A stretch of 64,000 nt of DNA from Anaerococcus tetradius ATCC 35098 (lineage in GTDB: Bacteria > Bacillota > Clostridia > Tissierellales > Peptoniphilaceae): assembly GCF_000159095.1 (NCBI RefSeq), contig NZ_GG666300.1:23980-87979 (forward strand), read 5' to 3'. This document shows positions 45,200-54,486 of this stretch, one piece after another (the first letter of the stretch is position 1; each line of letters begins with the position of its first letter). Under the pieces are notes generated by a model. That model did no database searches. It was not told the origin of the DNA and was given only the letters and a program-made list of their open reading frames with translations. Made by a program: the position numbers and the translations under genes.

Positions 45200-47749
45200 A
45201 TGGACTTAAAAGAATTTTCTAAGAAATTGGCAATTGCAACAGAGCATATGTCAGATTCAGAAAAAGAAAGTGTACGCAAGTTATTCGAAAAAGTACAAGA
45301 CCAATTAAACAAAGAAGATAACAAAAATTGTGATTTAAGTGTGGGAATACAAAGTGAGGGAACACAAATTCCTAACGGACCTACTCAAAGACTTATTGAT
45401 TTAAAGGCAAACTTTTTAAAACAAGTTCCAACTATAACCTTGCATAGGGCAAAAATAGTAACAGAACTAACAAAAGAAAATCCAGGAATGCCCAAAAATG
45501 TATTAAGAGCAAAAGCCTTTAGAAAAAATTGTGAAACAGCACCACTTGTTATTCAAGATAATGAATTAATAGTAGGTTCACCTTGTGGAGCCCCAAGAAG
45601 CGGAGCATTTTCTCCAGATATTTCTTGGAGATGGTTAAGAGATGAATTAGATACAATTGAAAATAGACCTCAAGATCCATTCCACATTTCAGAAGAAGAC
45701 AAACAATATTGTAAAGATGTATTATTCCCATTTTGGGAAGGAAGAAGTCTTGATGAAGTTTGTGAAGACCAATATAGAGATGCAGGAGTATGGGAATTAT
45801 CAGGAGAATCTTTCGTATCAGACTGTTCTTACCACCAAGTAAACGGAGGAGGAGATTCAAACCCAGGATATGATGTAATCCTAATGAAAAAAGGAATGAA
45901 AGATATCCAACAGGAAGCAAAAGATCACTTAGAAAAACTCGATTATTCAAATCCAGAAGATATAGATAAAATTTACTTCTACAAGTCAGTTATTGAAACA
46001 ACTGAAGGAGTAATGATTTATGCTAAAAGACTAAGTGAATATGCAAATGAATTAGCTCAAAAAGAAACAAACCCAAAAAGAAAAATGGAATTGGAAAAAA
46101 TAGCAGAAGTAAATGCTCACGTTCCAGCAAATAAACCTAGAACATTTTGGGAAGCAATTCAAGCAGTGTGGACAATAGAATCCTTGCTTGTAGTTGAAGA
46201 AAACCAAACAGGAATGTCAATAGGAAGAGTTGACCAATATATGTATCCATTCTACAAAGCGGACATTGAAAGCGGAAGAATGAATGATTACCAAGCTTTT
46301 GAACTTGCAGGATGTATGCTAATAAAAATGAGCGAAATGATGTGGCTAACAAGCGAAGGTTCATCAAAATTCTTTGCAGGATACCAACCATTCGTTAATA
46401 TGACAATCGGTGGAATCACAAGAGAAGGTGTAGATGCAACAAATGATTTAACATATCTTTTGATGGATGCAGTAAGACATGTAAAAGTATATCAACCATC
46501 ACTTGCAACAAGAATACACAATAAATCCCCAGAAAAATATTTGAGAAAAATCGTAGACGTAGTAAGAGCTGGAATGGGATTCCCTGCTTGCCACTTTGAT
46601 GACACTCACATAAAAATGATGCTTGCAAAAGGAGTAAGCGTAGAAGATGCTAGAGATTATTGCATGATGGGATGCGTTGAACCACAAAAATCCGGAAGAT
46701 TATATCAATGGACATCAACTTCATATACACAATGGCCAATAGCAATAGAATTAACATTAAACCACGGTGTTCCACTTTGGTATGGAAAACAAGTTACACC
46801 TGATTTAGGAAGTCTTTCAAACTTTGATACTTGGGAAAAATTTGAAAAAGCTGTAAAAGAACAAGTTTCATATATAACAAGATTAACTGCAGCAGCAACA
46901 ACAATTTCTCAAAGAGTTCACAGAGATATGGCACCAAAGCCTTTAATGTCAATAATGTATGAAGGTTGTATGGAACATGGTAAAGATGTATCAGCAGGTG
47001 GAGCTATGTATAATTTTGGTCCAGGAGTTGTATGGTCAGGACTTGCAACTTATGCAGATAGTATGGCAGCAATTAAAAAATTAGTTTATGACGATAAAAA
47101 ATATAGCCTAGAAAAACTAAATGAAGCTTTAAAAGCAGAATTTAAAGGCTATGAACAAATCAAAAGAGACTGCTTAGACGCTCCAAAATATGGTAACGAT
47201 GATGATTATGCAGATAAGTTTTGTAACGATATTATAAACTTTACAGAAAGAGAACACGCAAAATATAGAACACTTTATTCAAGACTTTGCCATGGAACAC
47301 TTTCAATATCTAACAATACACCATTTGGACAAATGACAGGAGCATCAGCTAACGGTCGTGATGCATGGACACCTCTATCAGATGGGATATCACCAACTCA
47401 AGGAGCTGATTTCAATGGCCCAACAGCAATTATAAAATCAGTATCAAAAATGGCAAATGATTCAATGAATATGGGTATGGTACACAATTTCAAAATTCAA
47501 AAAGGAATTTTAGATTCAATAGAAGGAGAAAATGCTCTTGTAACCTTATTGCGTACAGCTTGTATGTATGGAAATGGAGAAATGCAATTTAACTACTTAG
47601 ATAATGAAACTATGCTAGATGCCCAAGCTCATCCAGAAAAACACAGAGATTTAGTAGTTCGTGTTGCTGGATATTCAGCATTCTTCGTTGAATTATGTAA
47701 GGATGTTCAAGACGAAATTATAAGCCGTACAATGCTTGAACATTTCTAA
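45200..47749 (+). CDS. cutC: Choline trimethylamine-lyase (glycyl radical enzyme)
   Basis: This 849-residue protein is a glycyl radical enzyme. GCVEP gives the thiyl cysteine Cys492 and base Glu494, and RVAGYSAFF gives the radical glycine Gly824. Residues Asp219, Tyr211, Phe398 and Thr505 occupy positions offset by exactly +3 from the Desulfovibrio CutC choline-pocket residues (216, 208, 395, 502, as I recall them). That argues for choline lyase over glycerol or propanediol dehydratase. The N-terminal 45 residues form an extra amphipathic segment, the expected targeting region. A strong GGAGGAG precedes it. Confidence 0.93.
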   Translation: MDLKEFSKKLAIATEHMSDSEKESVRKLFEKVQDQLNKEDNKNCDLSVGIQSEGTQIPNGPTQRLIDLKANFLKQVPTITLHRAKIVTELTKENPGMPKNVLRAKAFRKNCETAPLVIQDNELIVGSPCGAPRSGAFSPDISWRWLRDELDTIENRPQDPFHISEEDKQYCKDVLFPFWEGRSLDEVCEDQYRDAGVWELSGESFVSDCSYHQVNGGGDSNPGYDVILMKKGMKDIQQEAKDHLEKLDYSNPEDIDKIYFYKSVIETTEGVMIYAKRLSEYANELAQKETNPKRKMELEKIAEVNAHVPANKPRTFWEAIQAVWTIESLLVVEENQTGMSIGRVDQYMYPFYKADIESGRMNDYQAFELAGCMLIKMSEMMWLTSEGSSKFFAGYQPFVNMTIGGITREGVDATNDLTYLLMDAVRHVKVYQPSLATRIHNKSPEKYLRKIVDVVRAGMGFPACHFDDTHIKMMLAKGVSVEDARDYCMMGCVEPQKSGRLYQWTSTSYTQWPIAIELTLNHGVPLWYGKQVTPDLGSLSNFDTWEKFEKAVKEQVSYITRLTAAATTISQRVHRDMAPKPLMSIMYEGCMEHGKDVSAGGAMYNFGPGVVWSGLATYADSMAAIKKLVYDDKKYSLEKLNEALKAEFKGYEQIKRDCLDAPKYGNDDDYADKFCNDIINFTEREHAKYRTLYSRLCHGTLSISNNTPFGQMTGASANGRDAWTPLSDGISPTQGADFNGPTAIIKSVSKMANDSMNMGMVHNFKIQKGILDSIEGENALVTLLRTACMYGNGEMQFNYLDNETMLDAQAHPEKHRDLVVRVAGYSAFFVELCKDVQDEIISRTMLEHF

Positions 47750-47766
47750 ATTAGAAAGGAATATAA

Positions 47767-48729
47767 ATGGATGTAGATTCAAAAAAAGAAGGGATTGAAA
47801 GAACTGCTAGAATTTTCAATACTCAAAAGTACAACGTCCATGATGGTCCAGGAGTAAGAACTTTAATATTTTTCAAGGGTTGCCCACTTAGGTGTAAGTG
47901 GTGCTCCAATCCTGAAGGATTAAAAAGCGAATATCAAGTAATGCTTAAAAAAAATGCATGTATAAATTGTGGTCAATGTGTTAATGTTTGTCCCAAAAAA
48001 ATTCATTATATGGAAAATGGCATACACAAAGTTCATAGAGATATAACTTGTATAGGTTGTAGAAGATGTGAAAAAAATTGCCTTCAAAAAGCCATAGAAA
48101 TTGTTGGTGAAGATAAAACAATAACAGAATTGATGGATGTTGTTAAAGAAGATAAAGATTTTTACATGATGAGCGGTGGAGGGCTAACAGTTGGCGGTGG
48201 AGAATGCACTGCTCAAGCTGAAAGTTTAAAATCCCTACTTGAAGCAAGCCACATGGATGGAATTAATACAGCCATAGAAACTTGTGGTTACACTCCAAGA
48301 AAATCTTTAGATTTAATCAAAGATCATGTAGATTTATTCTTATTTGATATTAAGCAAATGGATCCTGTAAAACATAAATATTGGACTGGAGTAAATAATG
48401 AAAGAATCTTATCCAATTTAAGATATTTACTCGAAAATGGAAAAAAAGTTAGGGTAAGGATGCCAATTTTAAAAGGTGTAAATGATAGCCACGAAGAAAT
48501 AAAAGCAGTTGTAGATTTTTTAGAAGATTTTAAATGTTTTAAAAATTTCGATGGCATAGATTTACTTCCTTATCATAGGTATGGAGTTGGCAAATATGTA
48601 CAGCTTGATATGGATTATCCAATGGATTCTGAAATGGAAGGTGAATTTGCCTTGTCCAATGAACAGTTAGATGAAATCCAAAAGTGGATTGATGAAAAGA
48701 AAATCGAAGTGAATTTAGTAAGGCATTAG
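47767..48729 (+). CDS. cutD: CutC-activating radical SAM enzyme
   Basis: This 320-residue activase has the radical SAM motif CPLRCKWC (CxxxCxxC, about 39-46) in FFKGCPLRCKWCSNPEG. Two ferredoxin-type [4Fe-4S] motifs follow: CINCGQCVNVC (about 65-75) and CIGCRRCEKNC (about 95-105). It uses S-adenosylmethionine to abstract hydrogen from Gly824 of CutC. It lies immediately after cutC with AAAGGA upstream. Confidence 0.94.
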   Translation: MDVDSKKEGIERTARIFNTQKYNVHDGPGVRTLIFFKGCPLRCKWCSNPEGLKSEYQVMLKKNACINCGQCVNVCPKKIHYMENGIHKVHRDITCIGCRRCEKNCLQKAIEIVGEDKTITELMDVVKEDKDFYMMSGGGLTVGGGECTAQAESLKSLLEASHMDGINTAIETCGYTPRKSLDLIKDHVDLFLFDIKQMDPVKHKYWTGVNNERILSNLRYLLENGKKVRVRMPILKGVNDSHEEIKAVVDFLEDFKCFKNFDGIDLLPYHRYGVGKYVQLDMDYPMDSEMEGEFALSNEQLDEIQKWIDEKKIEVNLVRH

Positions 48730-48737
48730 GTGATAAG

Positions 48738-49076
48738 ATGGAAAATTTGCAAAGAATAGTTCAAGAATCGGTACCAGGTAAACAAATAACACTTCTTCAT
48801 CTTATTTCATCTCCAGATCCATCAGTAAATGAAAAAATTGGTTTGGATAAGGGAAATGCCATAGGAATTATGACCTTAACCCCAACAGAAAGCTCCATTA
48901 TAGCAGCCGATGTAGCAGCAAAGGCTGCAAGCGTTGAAGTTTGCTTTATTGACAGATTTAATGGATGCGTTCTTTTACAAGGCGATAATGAAAGCGTAAA
49001 ACAGTCCCTACAAGCAGTTAAAGATACTTTTGAAAGTATGTTAAAATTTACTTCTTGTTCCGTAACAATGTCATGA
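48738..49076 (+). CDS. EutS/PduU-like circularly permuted BMC shell protein
   Basis: This 112-residue protein starts with RIVQESVPGKQITLLHLISSP, the N-terminal beta-barrel strand of EutS/PduU. A permuted BMC core follows (GIMTLTPTESSIIAADVAAKAASVEV). Such hexamers have a capped pore. It overlaps the GTPase gene by 4 bases (ATGA). Confidence 0.88.
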   Translation: MENLQRIVQESVPGKQITLLHLISSPDPSVNEKIGLDKGNAIGIMTLTPTESSIIAADVAAKAASVEVCFIDRFNGCVLLQGDNESVKQSLQAVKDTFESMLKFTSCSVTMS

Positions 49077-49528
49077 GAAGAAAGTGGTTAATAGCTGGAA
49101 ATGATGGAGTAGGAAAGACAAGTCTTGCAAGCTTAATTGAAGATAAAAATATCGAATCAAAAAAAAGTTTAGATCTTCAATTTAGAGAAAAAACTATTGA
49201 AGTATCAGAAGGATATATAGAAAATCCCTACTTAAATAGTGCCTTGATTATGGTTGGACAAAATCAATCTTTAGTAAATATTTTTATGATAGATTTACAA
49301 AAAGATTGTCATTTTCCACCAAATTTTGCAAAATCATTTACCAGACCAACAATTACAATAATCAATAAGATTGATCTTTATGAAGATGTAAAATTAGAAA
49401 AATTAAGACAAATAGCAAATGCTATTGGAAGTGATTATATATTTGAGATATCACTAAAGACAGGTAAGGGACTAGAAAAATTAAGAAAATATATAAAAGA
49501 AACTGAGGAAAAAAGATGCTTTTTATAA
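49073..49528 (+). CDS. EutP/PduV-like small GTPase
   Basis: This protein of about 151 residues has P-loop GNDGVGKTS (about 9-17) and NKID (G4), as in EutP/PduV. Those are microcompartment-associated GTPases of uncertain role, possibly in positioning. The ATG at 49073 overlaps the preceding stop. An upstream in-frame TTG is unlikely as the start. The G3 region appears weak. Confidence 0.82.
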   Translation: MRRKWLIAGNDGVGKTSLASLIEDKNIESKKSLDLQFREKTIEVSEGYIENPYLNSALIMVGQNQSLVNIFMIDLQKDCHFPPNFAKSFTRPTITIINKIDLYEDVKLEKLRQIANAIGSDYIFEISLKTGKGLEKLRKYIKETEEKRCFL

Positions 49529-50064
49529 CAGAAGATAATTTAAGATACAAATACAAAAAAAGCCCTTTTGACTCATACATCATTGAAGAAGGTAGTAAGC
49601 TAACTCCACAAGCTAGACAATTTCTTTTAGATTTTAGGATAGATATAGTTGATAAAACAAAGTCTAAAAACACAACAAAGAAACAAAATAAGCTTGGGGA
49701 TAATCCGATTTGTAAAAATTTGGATGAGGAAAAATTAGATGAAGAAGTAAGTTTGATAATTAAAAAAGTTGCTCTTGAACTTAGAGAATTTGACCATAAA
49801 TTTGCAACTTATCTAAATGACTTAGCGATAAAAATTTTTAAAAATGAAATTATAGACCTAGAGAAAATAGATTGTAAAAAAAGTGAAGCTATAGATATTT
49901 ATATGAATATGAATCTTGATAATCCATATCTTAAAAGCTTTATAAGTATAGAAGAAGGTATTGATAAACTTAATAAAATTAAAGAAAAAAACAATGAAGA
50001 TTTTATAGATAAAATAGCTCTTAGACTTTATATCTGGTTTATAAACATTAGCAAAGGAGGATAA
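49516..50064 (+). CDS. EutT/EutQ N-terminal-domain-like accessory protein
   Basis: This 182-residue protein opens with LFITEDNLRYKY and GSKLTPQARQFLLDFRIDIVD, resembling the N-terminal segment of EutT and EutQ. The rest is Lys/Glu-rich and helical (about 60-182) and could be a reduced adenosyltransferase-like helical bundle. No cobalamin enzyme is in this pathway, so corrinoid adenosylation is doubtful. It overlaps the GTPase gene by 13 bases. Confidence 0.55.
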   Translation: MLFITEDNLRYKYKKSPFDSYIIEEGSKLTPQARQFLLDFRIDIVDKTKSKNTTKKQNKLGDNPICKNLDEEKLDEEVSLIIKKVALELREFDHKFATYLNDLAIKIFKNEIIDLEKIDCKKSEAIDIYMNMNLDNPYLKSFISIEEGIDKLNKIKEKNNEDFIDKIALRLYIWFINISKGG

Positions 50065-50068
50065 GCTT

Positions 50069-50890
50069 ATCAATTTAGAAAATGTTAATAAAGTCATAAA
50101 AGACTTCGAAGAATCAATAAAAAAGCCTATAAAAACAAAAAATAAAAAACTTTACACAGGCATAGATATAGGAACTGCTTTTATAGTTTTGTGTGTATTT
50201 GATGAAGATAAAAGACCAGTTGCAGGAGCATATGAATTTGCTCAAGTTGTTAAAGATGGAATGGTTGTGGATTATATAGGAGCTTGCGATATTGTAAGAA
50301 AGTTAAAAAAACAACTAGAAGAAAAACTAGGAGAAGAACTTCTTATAGCAGGATGCGCTATCCCACCTGGAACAGAAAATATTGACGGCGGAGCAGTAAA
50401 AAATGTAGCAGAGTCAAGTGGTTTTATAGTAGAAAAAGTTTTAGACGAGCCAACAGCTGCAAATAAATTATTAAATCTTGATAATGGAGCTGTAGTAGAT
50501 ATCGGTGGCGGTACAACTGGAATATCAATAGTAAAGAATGAAAAAGTAGTAAAAGTTTTAGACGAAGCCACAGGTGGAACACATTTTTCCTTAGTATTAT
50601 CAGGAGCATATAAAATTGACTTTGATAAAGCAGAAGAATTAAAAAGAGATTTTTCAAAACACCAAGAAATATTTCCTGTTGTAAGACCTGTTATAGACAA
50701 AATAATTTCCATAATCGAAAATGCAAGCAAAGACCAAAAAATAGATAAAATTGTTTTGGTAGGTGGTACAGCACTTTTAAGTGGTATGGAAGATTATGTT
50801 GGTCAAAAGACAAAAATAAAAACATTAAAGCCATCAAACCCTATGTTTGTAACTCCAATAGGAATAGCTTTATCTCTTATAGAGGATTAA
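50069..50890 (+). CDS. eutJ: EutJ-like Hsp70/actin-fold chaperone with apparent ATC start
   Basis: The protein has the actin-like ATPase motifs of EutJ: phosphate-1 loop YTGIDIGTA, DIGGGTTGISIV (phosphate-2), DEPTAAN and VGGTALLSGM (adenosine loop). No ATG, GTG or TTG exists in frame before the phosphate-1 loop; the first is a TTG at 50189 that would remove it. A perfect AAAGGAGG (50053-50060) lies 8 bases before an ATC codon at 50069, the likely start, giving 273 residues. The frame is closed by TAA at 50042. EutJ-type proteins are thought to help microcompartment assembly or reactivation. Confidence 0.75.
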   Translation: MNLENVNKVIKDFEESIKKPIKTKNKKLYTGIDIGTAFIVLCVFDEDKRPVAGAYEFAQVVKDGMVVDYIGACDIVRKLKKQLEEKLGEELLIAGCAIPPGTENIDGGAVKNVAESSGFIVEKVLDEPTAANKLLNLDNGAVVDIGGGTTGISIVKNEKVVKVLDEATGGTHFSLVLSGAYKIDFDKAEELKRDFSKHQEIFPVVRPVIDKIISIIENASKDQKIDKIVLVGGTALLSGMEDYVGQKTKIKTLKPSNPMFVTPIGIALSLIED

Positions 50891-50893
50891 AAA

Positions 50894-51187
50894 ATGGATA
50901 TTAAACTTATAAAAGCACCAAGCCCAGCCACACTTGATATTATAAAAAATAGATCAAAATTCAAATTGGAAAAAAATCCTGGAGCTTTAGGGCTTGTTCA
51001 AGGGAAATTAATAGAAATGACTGTGGCAAGTGATATAGCTTATAAAACTAGTGGGGTAGAAGTAGTAGATGTTAGAGGCTCATGTCCACAAAATATGATT
51101 ATGCTTGCAATAATTGGAGAGATGGAAGAAGTTAAAGTTGCCCTAAGAAATATTGAAGAAAAAATCAAGGAAAAAGATATATGGTAA
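50894..51187 (+). CDS. Divergent BMC-domain protein, GrpU-like
   Basis: This 97-residue BMC domain has a diverged opening (KNPGALGLVQGKLIEMTVASDIAYK). It has RGSCPQNMIMLAIIGEMEEV where the pore loop should be. A Gly-x-Cys-Pro at the pore is the feature described for GrpU, a glycyl-radical compartment protein that binds an iron-sulfur cluster at the hexamer axis. Assignment to GrpU is from memory of that motif. It lies 3 bases after eutJ and overlaps the pentamer gene by 7 bases. Confidence 0.7.
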   Translation: MDIKLIKAPSPATLDIIKNRSKFKLEKNPGALGLVQGKLIEMTVASDIAYKTSGVEVVDVRGSCPQNMIMLAIIGEMEEVKVALRNIEEKIKEKDIW

Positions 51188-51450
51188 TTGCAAAACTTAT
51201 AGGCAATGTATGGGCTACAAGAAAATACGATTCACTTAATGGTCTTAAATTTATGTTAGTAGAAATTTTAGATGGAAGTGAAAAAAATAAAAAAATAGTA
51301 GCAGTAGATACAATAGGAGCTGGTAGAGGAGATAGGGTTATTATAACCCAAGGCTCATCTGCAAGAGCAATTCTTGAGGAAAATCAAAATCAAAAAATTC
51401 CTGTAGATGCTGTTATAGTTGGAATAATAGATGAGGATTGTGATTTCTAG
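51181..51450 (+). CDS. eutN: EutN/CcmL-type pentameric vertex protein
   Basis: This 89-residue protein matches the BMC vertex family. IAKLIGNVWATRKYDSLNGLKFMLVEI is the N-terminal block, VAVDTIGAGRGDRVIITQGSSAR the conserved core, and PVDAVIVGIID the C-terminal strand. Pentamers cap the twelve vertices of the shell. It is the only pentamer gene in the locus. Confidence 0.94.
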   Translation: MVIAKLIGNVWATRKYDSLNGLKFMLVEILDGSEKNKKIVAVDTIGAGRGDRVIITQGSSARAILEENQNQKIPVDAVIVGIIDEDCDF

Positions 51451-51456
51451 GAGGTT

Positions 51457-51756
51457 TTGATGAAAAGACTCATAAGTCAAGAAGAAGTCTTAAATAAAAA
51501 AAATGAAAAAGAAATCTATATCGATGACAATACAATAATCACAGCTGCTGCCAAAGACTTGGCAAAAGATCTTGGCATAGAATTTAAAAAATGTGATTGT
51601 AAAAATCAAAAAAATGATATAGAAGAAAAAAAAGAAAGCAAAGACCATAAACAATCATCAGCAGTCTTATCAGAAGATCAAATTTATAAGATACTAAAAC
51701 AAGGTATAGAACAAGGTCTATTATCTGAAAATGATATTGAAAGGATGATAGGATAG
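51457..51756 (+). CDS. EutQ N-domain-like protein with C-terminal amphipathic helix
   Basis: This 99-residue protein opens with LISQEEVLNKK and IIT-AAAKDLAKDLGIEF, matching the first 50 residues of EutQ without its cupin domain. A charged linker (about 52-70) leads to the helix QIYKILKQGIEQGLLSENDI, typical of an encapsulation peptide. It could bridge cargo and shell. The function is not known. Confidence 0.6.
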   Translation: MMKRLISQEEVLNKKNEKEIYIDDNTIITAAAKDLAKDLGIEFKKCDCKNQKNDIEEKKESKDHKQSSAVLSEDQIYKILKQGIEQGLLSENDIERMIG

Positions 51757-51757
51757 G

Positions 51758-52402
51758 ATGAATGAATTAAGTCAGTTGCTAGAAAGTTTAGTAGACAATT
51801 ACAAAAAAAATAAGCAAAAAGTTAATATAGACCTTTATAAAATTCCTGTAGGAATATCAGGAAGACACATTCACTTATCTCAAGAAGATTTAGATACTCT
51901 TTTTGGGAAAGGATATGAGCTTACACCAATAAAAAGCCTATCACAACCAGGACAATTTGCATGCAAGGAATGCCTAACAATTGCAGCAAAAAAAGGTTGT
52001 ATAGAGAAGGTTAGAATAATAGGACCAACAAGAAAAAAAACTCAAGTAGAAATACTAAGATCAGATGCCTTTAAACTTGGTATAAAACCTGTACTTAGAT
52101 TATCTGGAGATTTAAAAGATACTCCAGGAGTAACAATAATAGGACCAGAAGGATCTGTTATTTTAAATGAAGGCGCAATAGTTGCTCAAAGACATATTCA
52201 TTTTAATAATTTTCAAGCAAAAGAAAGGGGATTTAAAAATGGAGATATAGTTTCAATAAGAACTAGAGGCGAAAGATCAGCAGTACTTGAAAATGTAAGC
52301 GTTAGGGTTGGAGACAATGGATATCTTGATTGTCATATTGATCAAGAAGAAGCCAATGCTCTAGGCTTAGGTCCTAAAGACTTTATAGAAATTGTTATAT
52401 AA
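51758..52402 (+). CDS. pduL: Phosphotransacylase PduL
   Basis: This 214-residue protein has the PduL family blocks: GISGRHIHLSQEDLDTLFG (about 29-47) with zinc-binding histidines, LRLSGDLKDTPG, and AQRHIHFN (about 147-154) with the second histidine pair. The N-terminal MNELSQLLESLVDNYKK is an amphipathic targeting helix. It converts acetyl-CoA to acetyl phosphate and recycles CoA inside the compartment. Confidence 0.94.
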   Translation: MNELSQLLESLVDNYKKNKQKVNIDLYKIPVGISGRHIHLSQEDLDTLFGKGYELTPIKSLSQPGQFACKECLTIAAKKGCIEKVRIIGPTRKKTQVEILRSDAFKLGIKPVLRLSGDLKDTPGVTIIGPEGSVILNEGAIVAQRHIHFNNFQAKERGFKNGDIVSIRTRGERSAVLENVSVRVGDNGYLDCHIDQEEANALGLGPKDFIEIVI

Positions 52403-52411
52403 GGGGTTTAG

Positions 52412-52822
52412 ATGACAGAAAAAAAACAAGAACTAATAAGAAAAACTGAGCCTGCAAAAGATGAAGAGGCAAAGACAGAAGTAACAAAAAAAATCGCAAA
52501 TAAAAATATAAAAAAAGAAGAAAAAAAGGAGAATAAAAAAATGGCACAATTAGACGCATTAGGAATGATCGAAACAAAAGGATTAGTAGGAAGTATTGAA
52601 GCAGCAGATGCAATGGTAAAAGCAGCTAACGTTACACTTATAGGAAAAGAACACGTTGGTGGAGGACTTGTAACAGTATTGGTTAGAGGAGATGTAGGAG
52701 CAGTAAAAGCAGCAACAGATGCAGGAGCTGCAGCAGCACAAAGAGTTGGAGAATTAGTATCAGTTCACGTAATTCCAAGACCACACACAGAAGTTGAGAC
52801 AATCTTACCACACAAAGAATAA
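52412..52822 (+). CDS. BMC-domain shell protein with charged N-terminal extension and internal start
   Basis: The full frame encodes 136 residues. Residues 1-43 are a Lys/Glu-rich tail. Met44 (52541) begins a canonical BMC domain ([20 protein letters not shown], pore [10 protein letters not shown]). Both starts have ribosome binding sites: AAGGGG before 52412 and AAAGGAG 9 bases before 52541. Two products, extended and short, are therefore likely, as known for PduB/PduB'. The domain is almost identical to that at 54487. Confidence 0.88.
   Translation: MTEKKQELIRKTEPAKDEEAKTEVTKKIANKNIKKEEKKENKKMAQLDALGMIETKGLVGSIEAADAMVKAANVTLIGKEHVGGGLVTVLVRGDVGAVKAATDAGAAAAQRVGELVSVHVIPRPHTEVETILPHKE
52559..52795 (+). 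repeat. Direct repeat, copy 1 (BMC gene core)
   Basis: This copy matches 54499-54735 without gaps; I count six mismatches over the first 236 bases. The pair flanks the aldehyde dehydrogenase gene. Confidence 0.9.
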
Positions 52823-52853
52823 TTGAAAATATTAATATAGAAAGAAGGTAAGT

Positions 52854-54446
52854 ATGACAGAATTCGATTTTGATCTATCTTCAATCCAAGCGGCAAGAGA
52901 TCTTGCTAGAAAAGGAGCTGAAGCAGAAAAGAAATTAAGAAATTATACATTCGATCAAATTGATAGAATTATAAAAGCAATCGCAGAAGCTGGAGAAATT
53001 CACGCAAAAGAATTAGCAGAAATTGCTGTAGAAGAAACTGGATTTGGAAAAGTAGAAGATAAAATATATAAAAACCACATGGCTAGTGGACTTTTATATG
53101 AAGAAATTAAAAATCAAAAAACTATAGGAATAGTAGATGCTGACGAAAAAGGTCAAGTTATTACTGTAGCAGATCCAGTTGGTTTGATAATGGGAATTGT
53201 TCCATCAACAAATCCAACAGCAACAGTTTTATACAATTCAATGATTGCTATAAAATCTAGAAATCCTATAATTTTTAGCCCACATCCAAAAGCTAAGATA
53301 TGTACATCAAGAGCAATTGAAATTGTAAATGATGCAGCTGTAAGAGCAGGAGCACCAGAAAATATAGTACAAGGATTAACAAAACTTTCAATGGATGCAA
53401 CAAATGAGTTGATGCATGCTGATGAAGTTAAATTAATTATAGCTACAGGTGGTCCAGCAATGGTAAAAGCAGCATATTCTGCTGGAAAACCAGCTATAGG
53501 AGTAGGAGCAGGAAACTCTCCAGCTTATATAGAAAAAACTGCTGATATCAAAAAAGCTGTTAGAAATATAATGGCATCAAAAACTTTTGATAACGGCACA
53601 ATTTGTGCATCAGAACAATCATTGATTGTTGAAAGGTCAAATAGACAAGAAGTTATTTCAGAATTTGAAAAAGCTGGAGCATATTTCATGACTGATGAAG
53701 AATGTAAAAAAGTATGTGCCTTATTATTTAGAAATGGAACTGCAATGAATCCTAACTTTGTAGGAAGAAGTGCAGAAGTTATAGCAGATGCTGCAGGAAT
53801 TAGCATACCAAGTGGAACTAGAGTTCTTGTTGGTGAACAATATGGAGTTGGAAAAGAATATCCATTATCTTATGAAAAATTAACATCAGTACTTGGTTTT
53901 TATACAGTAAATGATTGGAGGGAAGCTTGTGATCTCTCATTTAAACTTTTAGAAAATGGTATAGGTCATACAATGAGCCTACATACAGAAGATAAAGAAA
54001 TAGCAAGAAAATTTGCTATAAAACCAGCAAGCAGAATTCTTGTAAATACTGGTGGAACAATGGGAGGAACTGGACTTACAACAGGACTTCCAATTGCCCT
54101 AACTTTAGGTTGTGGAACAATGGGAGGATCAAGCGTATCTGAAAATGTTGGTCCAAAACACCTTGTTAATTTGAAAAAATTAGTTTATGGAACAATAGAT
54201 GCTGATAGAGTTGTTGAAGAAGATAAAATATTCAAAAAATATCATGGAAATAATTCTTCATTAAATAATAACTCATTACCATGTTATGGAAATCAAGCAA
54301 AATATTTTGACTATTCAACAGGTTGTAACAGTTGTAAAACAGAAGAAGAAAGAAAATCTTCAAACTTTAATGAAACAGGTGAGATAAACTTAGAAGAATT
54401 AAAAGAAATGGTTGACTCACTAGTAAATGCCTTCAAAGGTAAATAA
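52854..54446 (+). CDS. cutF: CoA-acylating aldehyde dehydrogenase (active)
   Basis: This 530-residue protein has the EutE/PduP-type block KTFDNGTICASEQS with catalytic Cys251, PSTNPT (Asn120), a cofactor segment IATGGPAMVKAAYS and GVGAGNSPAYIE. It oxidises acetaldehyde to acetyl-CoA. After the core it carries a linker with CYGNQAKYFDYSTGCNSC and a C-terminal amphipathic helix NLEELKEMVDSLVNAF, the expected encapsulation peptide. A C-terminal location differs from N-terminal peptides of PduP/EutE. Confidence 0.9.
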   Translation: MTEFDFDLSSIQAARDLARKGAEAEKKLRNYTFDQIDRIIKAIAEAGEIHAKELAEIAVEETGFGKVEDKIYKNHMASGLLYEEIKNQKTIGIVDADEKGQVITVADPVGLIMGIVPSTNPTATVLYNSMIAIKSRNPIIFSPHPKAKICTSRAIEIVNDAAVRAGAPENIVQGLTKLSMDATNELMHADEVKLIIATGGPAMVKAAYSAGKPAIGVGAGNSPAYIEKTADIKKAVRNIMASKTFDNGTICASEQSLIVERSNRQEVISEFEKAGAYFMTDEECKKVCALLFRNGTAMNPNFVGRSAEVIADAAGISIPSGTRVLVGEQYGVGKEYPLSYEKLTSVLGFYTVNDWREACDLSFKLLENGIGHTMSLHTEDKEIARKFAIKPASRILVNTGGTMGGTGLTTGLPIALTLGCGTMGGSSVSENVGPKHLVNLKKLVYGTIDADRVVEEDKIFKKYHGNNSSLNNNSLPCYGNQAKYFDYSTGCNSCKTEEERKSSNFNETGEINLEELKEMVDSLVNAFKGK

Positions 54447-54486
54447 ATAAGTTTATAAAAAAATAAAAATATAAAGGAGAAAAAAA

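Noticed and set aside
45549-46687. Long minus-strand open frames inside cutC
   Set aside because: They are leucine/histidine-rich shadows of the biased coding strand, without ribosome binding sites or family resemblance.
45200-47749. B12-independent glycerol or propanediol dehydratase
   Set aside because: The GCVEP and glycyl radical motifs are shared, but the choline-pocket residues and the cutD/pduL/cutO context fit CutC.
49516-50064. Functional EutT cobalamin adenosyltransferase
   Set aside because: Only the first 45 residues resemble EutT, and no cobalamin-dependent enzyme is encoded in the locus.
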